A stretch of DNA of 64,000 bases from Luteibacter jiangsuensis (GCF_030812295.1 NZ_JAUSSK010000004.1:434001-498000), one strand, 5' to 3'; numbered from the stretch's first letter, positions 17,588 to 25,506 are shown. Program-made: numbers and translations. The notes: a model not told the origin generated them from the sequence alone.

Positions 17588-18322
17588 TCAGGAATGGGCG
17601 AAAGCGCCGGACCGCAACAGCCCGGAAAAAGTGAATTCGATGGACGCGTCCGGATGCGCGCTGGCGACGGCGGCGGCCGCCTCGCCCAGCGTGGCGCCCC
17701 GCCGGCACGCATCGAGCAGCGTGAGTTCGGCGGGTGATGCGGGAAGCACGCTGACCTCGCCGGCCACGCGCACGGCGATTGCGCATTCGGACCGCCAGGC
17801 CAGCGCGCCGTCGACCCCGACACCATCCCTGCTTGGCTGCCAGATCGACAGCACGGGAAAAGGCGAAGCCAGCCATCGCGTCGCCGGGTGGACACGCAGG
17901 CGCATGGCCCCCAGCACGGACGGCGCCAGTCCCACGAGATGGTCGACGTCGCATGGCTCCGCGTCGGCGGCATCGAGGCTTTCGTTCCAGAGCCGGTCCA
18001 GGCGAGCCACGTCCGCCAGGTAAGGCCATTCCGCCGCGGGCTCGAATGATTCCAGAAACCCGGGAAAGCCTTCTCCATAACAAGCCAGCCGCACATCGCG
18101 TGGCGGCGAACGTGTGGCGTGGATCGCCGCGGCGGCACGAAACCAGTCGCGTCCGACCAGGCACAGCACGGAAGGGAAATTCGCCTCCAGCGCATCGAGA
18201 CAGGCTCGCATCACGGTATGGCGATAAACGGCGAAAGAACGCTGGTGAGCGGGGAGGAATGTCGACGCGTCGTCATGGAGCGCTTCCACGAACGCCGCCT
18301 GGAAATCCGCCAGGCGGCTCAT
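17588..18322 (-). CDS. bufC: DUF2063 partner protein of the first bufferin set (BufC1)
   Basis: A 244-aa protein with the DUF2063 N-terminal half (LADFQAAFVEALHDD; VYRHTVMRACLDALEANFPSV; CYGEGFPGFLESF). The C-terminal half is poorly conserved, as usual. The ATG at 18322 overlaps the stop of bufB1 (ATGA). It shares the layout of the second BufC but is only distantly similar in sequence, so the two sets are not a recent duplication. Confidence 0.87.
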   Translation of the reverse strand: MSRLADFQAAFVEALHDDASTFLPAHQRSFAVYRHTVMRACLDALEANFPSVLCLVGRDWFRAAAAIHATRSPPRDVRLACYGEGFPGFLESFEPAAEWPYLADVARLDRLWNESLDAADAEPCDVDHLVGLAPSVLGAMRLRVHPATRWLASPFPVLSIWQPSRDGVGVDGALAWRSECAIAVRVAGEVSVLPASPAELTLLDACRRGATLGEAAAAVASAHPDASIEFTFSGLLRSGAFAHS

Positions 18323-19155
18323 GCCGCCTGCCCCGGTGCTGCGAGCAGCGTTCCCGCCCGCGCGCATTCCTGGAGGAGTACGTCGAACGATGGCAGGTTG
18401 CCGTCGCGCTCGATCAAGGTCGGACGTGGTCCGCCTCGCGACAGCACATGACGGTAGAGCTCCCAGACGGGCTCGCCCACTGGCGCATCGTGCGAGTCGA
18501 TCAACAGGGTCCCCGGCGCGTCCTCGTCCACGCCATGCCCGGCCAGATGTATCTCGGTGACGGCGTGCAGCGGGAAGGCTTGCACGTAGGCGAGGGCATC
18601 GATGCCGATGTTGTTCGCACTGACATGCACGTTGTTGACGTCGAGCAGCAACCCACAGCCCGTCCGGTGGACGAGTTCTGCCAGGAAGTCGGTCTCGTTC
18701 CAGTCGTGGCCATCGAGCACGAGGTAGTGGGCCGGGTTCTCGATCGAGATGCCGCACCCCAGCGCGTCCTGGGTGCGCAGGATGTTCGCGGCGATGCATG
18801 CCAGCGCCTCCCGGGTGCGTGGGAAAGGCAGCAGGTCGGGCATGTAGCGTCCGCCCCATCCCGACCAGGCCAGGTGCTCGGAGACGAGCACGGGCCGGAC
18901 ACGATCCGCGAGTCGCCGCAACCGGCGCAGATGACCGGTATCGGGCGGCGCCACCGCCGCGAGCGAAAGCGACACCCCGTGCAACGACAGCGGGTGACGG
19001 TCCGCCAGGGCGTCCAGCATCGCCAGGCGCGGCCCGCCGTCGCCCATGTAGTTCTCCGGATGGACCTCGAACCACATCCCCGGGGAGACGCAGCGCAGCG
19101 CCTCATCGAAGTGGCGCGGCTTGAAACCGAGGCCGGCGGCGAGCGGCGGACGCAT
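18319..19155 (-). CDS. bufB: DUF692 iron enzyme of the first bufferin set (BufB1)
   Basis: A 278-aa DUF692 protein with every metal-binding segment in place: FEVHPENYMGDGG, SLHGVSLSL, VSEHLAWSGW, IENPAHYL, LLLDVNNVHVSANN, EIHLAGHG, IDSHDAPVG and LIERDGNLPS. It is six bases after the DUF2282 precursor gene and overlaps bufC1. The pair should modify the cysteines of BufA1 in the cytosol before export. Differences from the second DUF692 protein suggest each enzyme is matched to its own precursor. Confidence 0.92.
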   Translation of the reverse strand: MRPPLAAGLGFKPRHFDEALRCVSPGMWFEVHPENYMGDGGPRLAMLDALADRHPLSLHGVSLSLAAVAPPDTGHLRRLRRLADRVRPVLVSEHLAWSGWGGRYMPDLLPFPRTREALACIAANILRTQDALGCGISIENPAHYLVLDGHDWNETDFLAELVHRTGCGLLLDVNNVHVSANNIGIDALAYVQAFPLHAVTEIHLAGHGVDEDAPGTLLIDSHDAPVGEPVWELYRHVLSRGGPRPTLIERDGNLPSFDVLLQECARAGTLLAAPGQAA

Positions 19156-19161
19156 GGCGGC

Positions 19162-19440
19162 TCAGCCCACCTTGGTCAGCGAACCCATGCCGTGAGGCGT
19201 CTTGATCGACGTGCACGTGCCAGCGGGGACGTTTTTCCAGGCGTTTTTCTGGTAATCGGCCTTCGCCGTGCCCGCGCAGGTCGTGCCCGGGCCGGCGGCG
19301 CAGTCGTTCTGTCCTGCCTTGGCCACGCCCCAGCATTTCTCGACGGCGGATTTCCGGGTGTCCTGGCTCCCGTCGGCATGGGCGACACCGGCGACGAGGG
19401 CGGCAAGGGTGAGGGCAAGCGAGGCGGCGTGACGGTTCAT
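19162..19440 (-). CDS. bufA1: DUF2282 bufferin precursor (BufA1)
   Basis: A 92-aa protein with a signal peptide ([21 protein letters not shown]) and a mature part with four cysteines (C36, C47, C55, C76): [20 protein letters not shown], then TTCAGTAK and [10 protein letters not shown]. This is the classical DUF2282 pattern; in studied bufferins the two central cysteines (here C47 and C55) become thiooxazoles that bind copper. First gene of bufA1-bufB1-bufC1-doxX, with a GGAG site before the ATG and a SigF-type promoter 46 bases upstream. Confidence 0.92.
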   Translation of the reverse strand: MNRHAASLALTLAALVAGVAHADGSQDTRKSAVEKCWGVAKAGQNDCAAGPGTTCAGTAKADYQKNAWKNVPAGTCTSIKTPHGMGSLTKVG

Positions 19441-19486
19441 GCGATGCTCCTTCGATGGCGGACACGATGTCCGGGTCGAGGGGGAG

Positions 19487-19512
19487 TTCGCGTCCGAGCC
19501 CCGAAGGGTTAC
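19487..19512 (-). promoter_or_regulatory. SigF-type ECF promoter of bufA1 (GTAACC-N16-CGAA)
   Basis: GTAACC at 19512-19507 and CGAA at 19490-19487 on the minus strand with exactly 16 bases between, 46 bases upstream of the bufA1 start. Same -35, -10 and spacing as the sigF and bufA2 sites. Confidence 0.9.
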
Positions 19513-19527
19513 AGCGATTTTCTTTCT

Positions 19528-19611
19528 GGTGGGAACCGACCCTGTCGGCGACGCATACTTGCGTCGATCTGGCCCGCTGCCGCGGGATCGCCGACAGGGT
19601 CGGCTCCCACC
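19528..19611. repeat. REP-like inverted pair between divergent promoters
   Basis: Left arm 19528-19551 and right arm 19588-19611 are imperfect inverted copies of the element with core GGGAGCCGACCCTGTCGG; the left arm has GGGAACCG. The pair could form a long hairpin in either strand and may insulate the two divergent SigF-type promoters from each other. Confidence 0.75.
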
Positions 19612-19637
19612 ATGTCCTCTCCCGCCATTTTTCAGCT

Positions 19638-19663
19638 GTAACCGAAGTGCGCCTGGCCGCGAA
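19638..19663 (+). promoter_or_regulatory. SigF-type ECF promoter of the sigma-factor gene (GTAACC-N16-CGAA)
   Basis: GTAACC at 19638-19643 and CGAA at 19660-19663 with exactly 16 bases between. Autoregulation by the encoded sigma factor is expected. An ATG at 19673 lies about where transcription should start, so a leaderless longer protein is possible. Confidence 0.88.
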
Positions 19664-19786
19664 TAACGTGACATGCACACCCGCGCGCCGTCCTGGTCCC
19701 TAGCCTTCCCGGCACCCTCCCGGCGCCGCGCCCCCTCCCGTCGAGGCTCTTGCGATGCCCCACCCAACACGGCTGAATCCCTGTCG

Positions 19787-20386
19787 ATGGAACGCCGGGA
19801 GATGATCGCCAGCATCGCCGAAAGGCAAGACGCGATCGGCACGCCAGCGGCCGAGGCCGAATTGCGCGCATGCTTCATCGCCGGGCTGGCCGGAGACGCG
19901 GCGCGCTATCGCCAGTTCCTCGACGGCCTGTCCGGACATCTGCGCGCCTACCTGCGGCGCCGCCTTCCCCATGCCCGGGCGGACGTCGAGGACATCCTCC
20001 AGGAGACCTTGCTCGCCGTGCACAATGCGCGGCACACGTACCGCACGGAGCAGCCATTGACCGCCTGGGTCCACGCGATCGCCCGTTACAAGCTGATGGA
20101 CTTCTTTCGGGCCCATTCGCGACGCGAGGCCTTGAACGAGCCCTTCGACGACGACGGCGGCCTGTTCATCGCCTCGGACGTCGAGCCGGCCGACGCGCGG
20201 CGCGATGTCGGGGTCCTGCTGGAGGCCCTGCCCGACCGCCACCGCCTGCCCATCGTGCTGGTGAAGCTGCAAGGCCTCTCGGTGTCCGAAGCGGCACGGC
20301 GCTGCGGCATGTCCGAGTCGGCGGTGAAGGTGGGGGTCCACCGTGGGCTGAAAGCATTGGCCGCGCGCATCCGGAGCCGGTCATGA
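19787..20386 (+). CDS. sigF: ECF sigma factor, SigF type
   Basis: A 199-aa sigma factor. Region 2 is visible as [20 protein letters not shown] and [19 protein letters not shown], and region 4 as [34 protein letters not shown]. It overlaps the DUF1109 gene by four bases; a sigma factor coupled to DUF1109 is the SigF-NrsF arrangement known from Caulobacter, where it answers to heavy-metal stress and drives DUF692/DUF2282 genes. The start is uncertain: 19673, 19787 and 19802 are in frame and none has a strong ribosome site; 19787 gives a family-like length. Confidence 0.9.
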   Translation: MERREMIASIAERQDAIGTPAAEAELRACFIAGLAGDAARYRQFLDGLSGHLRAYLRRRLPHARADVEDILQETLLAVHNARHTYRTEQPLTAWVHAIARYKLMDFFRAHSRREALNEPFDDDGGLFIASDVEPADARRDVGVLLEALPDRHRLPIVLVKLQGLSVSEAARRCGMSESAVKVGVHRGLKALAARIRSRS

Positions 20387-21024
20387 AAACCGACGACCTC
20401 GTCACCTTGCTGGCCAGCCGGGCCCCCGCCGTCGACCGCCGGGGACCCGCCCGGCGTTTCGCGCTTGCCTGGGTCGCCGGGCTGGGTGGCGCACTGCTCC
20501 TGATGATCCTCCTGCTGGGGGTCCGCCCCGATATCGCCGAGGCGGCCCGGGTGCCGACATTCTGGTTCAGGCTGGTCTATGCGAGCGCCATCGCCGCGGC
20601 GGCACTGTGGGTCACGTCACGACTCGCCCGACCGGGCGTCCGGGTGGGAGGGGCCTGGGCGGTGCTCGCCACGCCGGTCGCGCTGGGTTGGGTCGCGATG
20701 GCCTGGGTGCTCGCCCATGCCGCTCCCGGCACGCACCTGCCCCTGATCCTTGGCCATACCTGGCGGGTGTGCCCCATCCTGATCGCCGTCCTGGCGATGC
20801 CGGCCTTCGTCGCCATGCTCTGGGCCGTGCGCGGCATGGCGCCGGTACGGCCCCGGCTGGCCGGGGCCGCCGTCGGACTGTTGGCGGGGGCCACGGGAAC
20901 GGTCGCGTATTGCCTGCATTGCCCGGAAATGGCGCCCCCGTTCTGGTCCACCTGGTACCTCCTGGGCATGCTCATCCCTGCCGCCCTGGGTACCCTGGCA
21001 GGGCCGCGGGCGCTACGCTGGTAA
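20383..21024 (+). CDS. nrsF: DUF1109 membrane anti-sigma factor (NrsF)
   Basis: A 213-aa protein with six hydrophobic helices (first at about residues 28-46) and a short cytosolic N-terminus that would hold the sigma factor. Conserved cysteines are C130 in HTWRVCPI and C177/C180 in AYCLHCPEMAPPFWSTWY; in Caulobacter NrsF two Cys at nearly the same positions are needed for release of SigF by metals. ATGA overlap with sigF indicates coupled synthesis. Confidence 0.92.
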   Translation: MKTDDLVTLLASRAPAVDRRGPARRFALAWVAGLGGALLLMILLLGVRPDIAEAARVPTFWFRLVYASAIAAAALWVTSRLARPGVRVGGAWAVLATPVALGWVAMAWVLAHAAPGTHLPLILGHTWRVCPILIAVLAMPAFVAMLWAVRGMAPVRPRLAGAAVGLLAGATGTVAYCLHCPEMAPPFWSTWYLLGMLIPAALGTLAGPRALRW

Positions 21025-21228
21025 CCCTCAATCGGGGCCCTTAATCGGCAAATCGTCCGAAACGGGCTCCAGTCGATGGCGGACAGGCCGTTATAGCTTC
21101 AAACTAGCCGTGCCGTCGCGAACCGGGCCAGCCCGTTTCCCGCGCCACGGCAACAGCGGTCAGTGGATGAAGTGCCTCGTCATCGATTGGCCAGACCCGG
21201 TCCGGACAAGTGAGGCGAGGGGCATAAC

Positions 21229-22164
21229 GTGGGCGGAACAAACAGGGATCCGTTTGCCTGGGGGCGATATGTCGCCGTCGCAGGAGCCTATGCGGCGTGT
21301 TATGAGCTGACCCGGTATTTTTCGTTTTCGCATTGGACGCTGACCGCGGGATTGCGTCTGGCGTGCCTGCTCATGGCGCCAAAACGCTATTGGCCCGCGC
21401 TCGCCGTTGGAGAGGCGCTCCCTATTGCCGAGATGGCCATCCTTCATGCGTCACTATACGGGACGCTCTGGGCGATTCTCGCATCCATCCCACCGATCCT
21501 CGTCTGCATGCCAGCGGTCGCTTGGCTACGAAGCCGTACCACGTTGTTGCGCCCCAACGGGCAAATCAACATGGGGATGATCATGCTCGCAACGTTGGTT
21601 TGCGCCATGGTCACTGCGACGGACAACTCACTGGTGCTTGCGACAGTAGTCATGGATGACGGCTCTCCCGCGCCGTCGCCGACTTTGCCCATCTTTCTTG
21701 CCTGGGCACTGGGATCTTATCTTGGCGCTCTGACACTGACGCCGACCATCGTCGCCTTGCGCGAACGCCTGGCCGCGCAACCAGGAGGCGTCGTCGCCTG
21801 GCGAGCGGTATGGCGCAGTTCATTGACGCGCGATGCGCTGTTAATCGTGATCCCGTCACTTGCCCTGCTGATGATCGCGGCCTCGCAAGCCACCGATGGA
21901 GCCTTGCAGTGTGCGCGTATCGCCATGTCCGTCCCGGTCGTTGTCCTGACATGGCGACACGGCTGGCACGGCGCGGCTATCGGTGGAATGCTCGCCAGCA
22001 TCGCCATGGCATCGACCTCGTTCCAATTGCAGAATCCGGCGATGATTCAGGCTCAGGTAGTCCTTGCCTTCGTCATCTCGACGTCGCTGCTGTTCGGCAT
22101 ACGCGTAGCCCGCCGCATGGCGGCAACCCACCTTGAAGCCATGGCAAGACCCGGGCATCGCTGA
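21229..22164 (+). CDS. Stand-alone MASE1-like membrane sensor domain
   Basis: A 311-aa protein with about eight hydrophobic helices resembling the MASE1 sensor domain (FLAWALGSYLGALTLTPTIVALRER is typical). MASE1 normally precedes a GGDEF or kinase domain, but here the protein ends right after the last helix with a short basic tail (RVARRMAATHLEAMARPGHR). It may be a truncated signalling protein or may pair with another protein. GTG start with AGGGG six bases upstream. Weaker codon bias and lower GC than its neighbours suggest later gain. Confidence 0.72.
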   Translation: MGGTNRDPFAWGRYVAVAGAYAACYELTRYFSFSHWTLTAGLRLACLLMAPKRYWPALAVGEALPIAEMAILHASLYGTLWAILASIPPILVCMPAVAWLRSRTTLLRPNGQINMGMIMLATLVCAMVTATDNSLVLATVVMDDGSPAPSPTLPIFLAWALGSYLGALTLTPTIVALRERLAAQPGGVVAWRAVWRSSLTRDALLIVIPSLALLMIAASQATDGALQCARIAMSVPVVVLTWRHGWHGAAIGGMLASIAMASTSFQLQNPAMIQAQVVLAFVISTSLLFGIRVARRMAATHLEAMARPGHR

Positions 22165-22214
22165 GGGTAAACTAACGATTACCCGCCCTCAGCGAAGCAC
22201 GTGTCTCTCATACG

Positions 22215-22667
22215 TCACGGACCTCGTGTCGTGCATTCGACAGGATTCTTGCACTCGCTTCCGACCATCATCATCTGCGTCGTACCGTCGGCCTGGGGCG
22301 CCACGAACAACTTCACCGTGCCGTCGTCGTAGACGGTCTCACCCGTCGTGCTCGCCGGCACCGGCAGCGGCTCGTCCGGCGTGGCAAGGCGAGTGGCATC
22401 CACGCCGATCGGCAAACCGACCAGGCTATACGCCGTGCGTGCGAACGCACCGCGCACCGTGCCGTTGGCGTCGTTGACCTGGACGTAGTGAGTGCTGCCA
22501 CGCTGGAAGACGTACACGTGGTAATTCGGGCTGGTGCTGACGTCGGTGGCATTCGGCCAGGCCTGGCCCAGCCCCGAGAGGGAGGTTTGTGCCTGGACCG
22601 CGCCCGTGCCGAGCGCGACGGAGAGGGTGATGAGTGAAGCTAGCAACGAACGGGCATGGATACGCAT
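22215..22667 (-). CDS. Secreted protein, function unknown
   Basis: A 150-aa protein with a signal peptide (MRIHARSLLASLITLSVALG, cleavage after AQA near residue 27). The mature part has strand-rich segments (NYHVYVFQRGSTHYVQVND; ETVYDDGTVKLFVAPQ) and two Cys close together near the C-terminus (SECKNPVECTTR). GAGGAC precedes the ATG. It lies 194 bases downstream of the accessory-island operon and may be a separate unit. Confidence 0.72.
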   Translation of the reverse strand: MRIHARSLLASLITLSVALGTGAVQAQTSLSGLGQAWPNATDVSTSPNYHVYVFQRGSTHYVQVNDANGTVRGAFARTAYSLVGLPIGVDATRLATPDEPLPVPASTTGETVYDDGTVKLFVAPQADGTTQMMMVGSECKNPVECTTRGP

Positions 22668-22765
22668 GGTCGTGGTCCTCGTGGCTGGTAGACAAGTCTG
22701 CGCCTGGAATGGCGCAGATCCTGCGACTCGACCATGGCGAATCCATGGCCGATCAGTCCACTTTC

Positions 22766-22791
22766 CCCCATCGATCGGGGCGCCGATGGGG
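22766..22791 (-). terminator. Possible hairpin terminator after the island operon
   Basis: CCCCATCG and CGATGGGG (22766-22773 and 22784-22791) can pair around a 10-base loop downstream of the 98-aa membrane-protein gene on the minus strand. There is no clear T-run, so this is weak. Confidence 0.35.
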
Positions 22792-22861
22792 CACCTGCCG
22801 AATTCGCGCATACCTCGGGCGTTCCTGAATAGCCGGAGCGGCCATTCGTTCAGGACCGGGG

Positions 22862-23158
22862 TCAGTTCGACTCGACACTCTTTCGTTGCCGGCGTGAAAG
22901 CCAGGTCCAGCGAAACATCAGGGCCGCCGCACCCACGTTGACGATGGCCTCGCCCGGCCAGATGTCGCCGTAGGCGAAACCGCCATAGTGGCCTAGCGCC
23001 GCGATCATGCCCAGGGAATTGACGCTGCCACCGCAAGCGACCAGCGCACAGGCGATCCGCACCGCACGCGACATCGAACGCTCGGTAAGCAACCAGAATC
23101 CGCACAGCGACATGATCAGGCTGCAACAGAGGTTGACGATCATCAGGTCGAGATTCAT
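22862..23158 (-). CDS. Small holin-like membrane protein, 98 aa
   Basis: Three hydrophobic helices (about residues 5-24, 32-52 and 66-84) and a short basic C-tail (RRQRKSVESN), the layout of class I, 3-TM holins. It overlaps the previous small membrane protein by four bases (ATGA). No enzymatic motif is present. Paired small membrane proteins in one operon with a muramidase fit a holin/auxiliary-holin role, but sequence similarity is too weak for a family assignment. Confidence 0.65.
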   Translation of the reverse strand: MNLDLMIVNLCCSLIMSLCGFWLLTERSMSRAVRIACALVACGGSVNSLGMIAALGHYGGFAYGDIWPGEAIVNVGAAALMFRWTWLSRRQRKSVESN

Positions 23159-23481
23159 TTGCCGTCCCCTCCCGCGATGCGATCGATGACACGGTTCGCC
23201 AGCGACTCCCCGCGGTTGTCGATCAACCGCTGTGCGATCACGGCGAGCTTGAGGCCGAAGCAGCCGACCAGGAACGACACGCCCGCCTGTATCTCCGCCG
23301 GGGAATCGGGCATGAACCGCCGCTCGAGCGCCGGGGCGAGGAAGATCGCCATCAGCGCGCCGCAAACCACCTGGACCAGGGCGCGGCGGCGAGACTCTTC
23401 ATTGCTGAGCGCCACCGGGAGAATCGCCCCACCCACGGCGGCGAGAAGTAACCAGAAACGGGTAAGCAAGACGGGGTCCAT
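23155..23481 (-). CDS. Small holin-like membrane protein, 108 aa
   Basis: Three hydrophobic helices (about residues 7-25, 34-52 and 65-84), with the first loop charged (SNEESRRR) and a C-terminal soluble tail rich in Arg, Asp and Lys. This is the topology of phage class I holins, which form membrane holes to let a muramidase reach the wall. It is nine bases behind the secreted 136-aa gene and overlaps the 98-aa gene. Confidence 0.68.
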   Translation of the reverse strand: MDPVLLTRFWLLLAAVGGAILPVALSNEESRRRALVQVVCGALMAIFLAPALERRFMPDSPAEIQAGVSFLVGCFGLKLAVIAQRLIDNRGESLANRVIDRIAGGDGK

Positions 23482-23490
23482 GGCGTTCTC

Positions 23491-23901
23491 CTAGGGCGAG
23501 GTGGAAGGACCGGACAGGTCGCCGGTCCAGGTCGTGGCGTTCTTCGTCGAAATGGAAAGGGAGACCTGTTTGGCTCCCGGCGTCGCGACGAGGTCGCCCG
23601 GGTACAGGCGGGTGCAGAAGTCGCCCCCATTCGTCGACGGCTTGAAGCGGTAGCGCGTCGCGGATCCCTCCGTGACGAGGAGGCTGGCGGCGATACGGCA
23701 GTTGTAGGGCTCGTCGAAGTGCAGGCTGACACCAGCCGCGTCGAACTGCGCATCCACGGCCACCACGCTCTTCGTGCTCGATGTGAGCACGCCGCGCCAT
23801 GTGCCAGTGATGGGTACGGATTGTTGCGCCGACGCCACCGTTGCCGAGAACGAGACAAGCAGCATGGTGGCCAGAAGGGCAAACCGACTTGAACGATTCA
23901 T
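23491..23901 (-). CDS. Secreted 136-aa protein of the island operon
   Basis: Signal peptide (NRSSRFALLATMLLVSFSATV, cleavage after ASA) then a beta-rich domain beginning TGTWRGVLTSSTKSVVAVDA, with Cys pairs at EPYNCRIAAS and GGDFCTRLYPG that could form a disulfide. No known family recognised. A strong GGAGGT site precedes the ATG. It is placed between the small basic protein and the holin-like pair. There is no lipobox, so it is not an outer spanin. Confidence 0.75.
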   Translation of the reverse strand: MNRSSRFALLATMLLVSFSATVASAQQSVPITGTWRGVLTSSTKSVVAVDAQFDAAGVSLHFDEPYNCRIAASLLVTEGSATRYRFKPSTNGGDFCTRLYPGDLVATPGAKQVSLSISTKNATTWTGDLSGPSTSP

Positions 23902-23914
23902 GCGATACCTCCAA

Positions 23915-24079
23915 TCATGGATGGAAGAAAAAGGCGGCGGCGACGGCCGCCGATACGACAGCGAAGACAACAGCGGCCATGACGGCCATGTCACGCCTGC
24001 GTCCGGTGCAGGGCACCACGACGGCCACCAGGGCCGCCTCCCACTGCGCGGGCACGTACAAGCGGGTCAGGCGTTTCAC
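23915..24079 (-). CDS. Small membrane protein, 54 aa
   Basis: GTG start overlaps the previous stop (GTGA). It has a basic N-terminal half (KRLTRLYVPAQWEA) and a single C-terminal hydrophobic helix (DMAVMAAVVFAVVSAAVAAA, then FFFHP). It is supported by the coupling overlap and the 13-base gap to the next gene. Role unknown; an inner-spanin-like or anchor role is possible, but the helix is at the wrong end for a spanin. Confidence 0.55.
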   Translation of the reverse strand: MKRLTRLYVPAQWEAALVAVVVPCTGRRRDMAVMAAVVFAVVSAAVAAAFFFHP

Positions 24080-24525
24080 GATCCGTTCCCCGCCATGGCC
24101 GGCGGCGGAAGATCGACGACCTTTCCGTCGACCTCGACGCATGGCTGCCATGCATCGGCCGAGCGGTAGGAAATACGAACATGGTGCATGCCGCCCCGCG
24201 AGAACCAACGGAACCGGGGCTTGCCTATCTCGATGACAAGCCGTGGCTTCGATACCCCGCGCTCTCTCCGAAGCAGGAACCGGCCCTCGAACTCGATCGA
24301 CATCACCGAGATATGCGGCCTGCGGTTGTCGCGGAACATCCGCAGCGGAATGACCACCGGTTCCAGCTCGGCATCCGCCGCCGGCGAAACGGGAACCCAC
24401 GCGTGCAGCGCGTGCTTTTCATCGTCACGGCGCAAAGCCTGGCGGCGCGCCCCGAGCGACTCGTCGGCGGCGCATACTGCCTCGCGCAAGCCGTAAAGCA
24501 AGGTATCGAATCCGCAACTGGCCAT
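24076..24525 (-). CDS. DUF2589-like protein, 149 aa
   Basis: The central segment (LEPVVIPLRMFRDNRRPHIS, then VMSIEFEGRF) aligns with the core of the neighbouring DUF2589 protein (VPLLAIVKVPNLSITNVDIT). It is followed by a strand-rich half (GVSKPRLVIEIGKPRFRWFS; HHVRISYRSADAW). The N-terminal half is helical (LREAVCAADESLGARRQALR). No signal peptide. Probably a divergent paralogue of the other two in the same operon. Confidence 0.65.
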   Translation of the reverse strand: MASCGFDTLLYGLREAVCAADESLGARRQALRRDDEKHALHAWVPVSPAADAELEPVVIPLRMFRDNRRPHISVMSIEFEGRFLLRRERGVSKPRLVIEIGKPRFRWFSRGGMHHVRISYRSADAWQPCVEVDGKVVDLPPPAMAGNGS

Positions 24526-24534
24526 GGGCGTCTC

Positions 24535-24795
24535 CTAGGGTTCCTGTAGCCAGCCGGGCTTGCGTGGAAAGCCGACGTGATAGCAAAGCCATTGCAGAAC
24601 CACCTGGTGCTCGCCGATCTGCAGGATGGTGAAGCTCTTCTCGATGCCGACGATGCTGCCGCGTGGCGATTCGGTGAGGCAGCGATTCAACAACGTGCGC
24701 GCTTCCTCGACCTGCGCCTCCGAGCGCATCTGGTTCGGATTGTCGCTACCGACGACCACGCGCTTGATGAACTTCACATCGGTGAGATCGAACAT
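24535..24795 (-). CDS. Short protein, 86 aa, function unknown
   Basis: Begins MFDLTDVKFIKRVVVGSDNP. It has a middle helix (QVEEARTLLNRCLTESPRG) and a strand-turn-strand half (GSIVGIEKSFTILQIGEHQV, then VLQWLCYHVGF). No signal or membrane segment. Conserved spacing in the operon and a plausible ribosome site (GGAGTCCACCC) support it as real. Confidence 0.6.
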   Translation of the reverse strand: MFDLTDVKFIKRVVVGSDNPNQMRSEAQVEEARTLLNRCLTESPRGSIVGIEKSFTILQIGEHQVVLQWLCYHVGFPRKPGWLQEP

Positions 24796-24864
24796 GGGTG
24801 GACTCCGTGGAATCGCGGCGCCGGCCAGGGCGCCGCGAAGGGTGACGTGCTGCAAGCAACGCGC

Positions 24865-25506
24865 TTACTTCGCCGTGGTACCGCCGTCGGTGACGGCCAC
24901 CGGCGGACCGATCTTGCGCGGGGCGCAAGCGGTCTGAAGGATGTCCATCACGCGGGCCAGGCCTTCGGGCATTCCCTTGTCCTCGGCATGGACGGCGACG
25001 TGGTACTTCGCCGAGTTGTCCGACGTGCGCGTGTTCTCCTTGTGCGTGGCGACGGAGCCGGCCACGTGGACCTTGGCCGAGAAGATGCCCCAGCCGATCG
25101 ACATGTCGGCCGCGAACTCGGCCTTCTTGTCCTCGGACTCCTTCTGGCTGAAGGACGACTTCACTTCCATGTCGAAGGTGATGTCGACGTTGGTGATGCT
25201 GAGGTTGGGCACCTTCACGATCGCCAGCAACGGCACTTCGAGTTCCACTTCCTCCTCGGAGATACCGGTACCCGTCGGGTTGTCGACCGGCCGCTTGAAC
25301 TTGAACGATGCCGTGCGCGTGGCGCCGACGCCGGTGGGATCGTTCGCGGCGGCGGGCGGCAGGAAGCCGATCACCTTGATGAAATCGGCGGTGGCCTGGG
25401 CAAGCTTGACCTGTGCTTCGCAAGCCGCGCTCAGCGGGGCCCCGATGAGGTCCCCCATCGGCAGGCCCTTGAACTGGCTGGACATGTTGACGAGTTCGTC
25501 AGCCAT
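24865..25506 (-). CDS. DUF2589 protein, 213 aa
   Basis: A cytosolic protein matching DUF2589: N-terminal helices (MADELVNMSSQFKGLPMGDL; GAPLSAACEAQVKLAQATAD), a core VELEVPLLAIVKVPNLSITN that runs into VDITFDMEVKSS, and a beta-rich middle with SQKESEDKKAEF, then GWGIFSAKVHVAGSVATHKE and a helical tail RVMDILQTACAP. No known function for the family. Good ribosome site (AGGAG). It is the most typical of three DUF2589-like proteins here and the likely principal cargo or scaffold. Confidence 0.85.
   Translation of the reverse strand: MADELVNMSSQFKGLPMGDLIGAPLSAACEAQVKLAQATADFIKVIGFLPPAAANDPTGVGATRTASFKFKRPVDNPTGTGISEEEVELEVPLLAIVKVPNLSITNVDITFDMEVKSSFSQKESEDKKAEFAADMSIGWGIFSAKVHVAGSVATHKENTRTSDNSAKYHVAVHAEDKGMPEGLARVMDILQTACAPRKIGPPVAVTDGGTTAK

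Larger units (their letters stand above)
19441..19786. other. Divergent control region between bufA1 and the sigma-factor gene
   Basis: About 346 bases with no gene. It holds the minus-strand bufA1 promoter, a large imperfect inverted repeat built from two copies of the REP-like element, and the plus-strand sigma-factor promoter. The early part of the open frame from 19673 lies here, but it has no sigma-factor character before about 19787. Confidence 0.8.

Noticed and set aside
21021-21026. GTAACC after nrsF
   Set aside because: It contains the nrsF stop codon and is not followed by CGAA at the right spacing.
23491-24079. Inner and outer spanin pair
   Set aside because: The secreted protein has no lipobox and the 54-aa protein has its helix at the C-terminus, so the spanin layout is not met.
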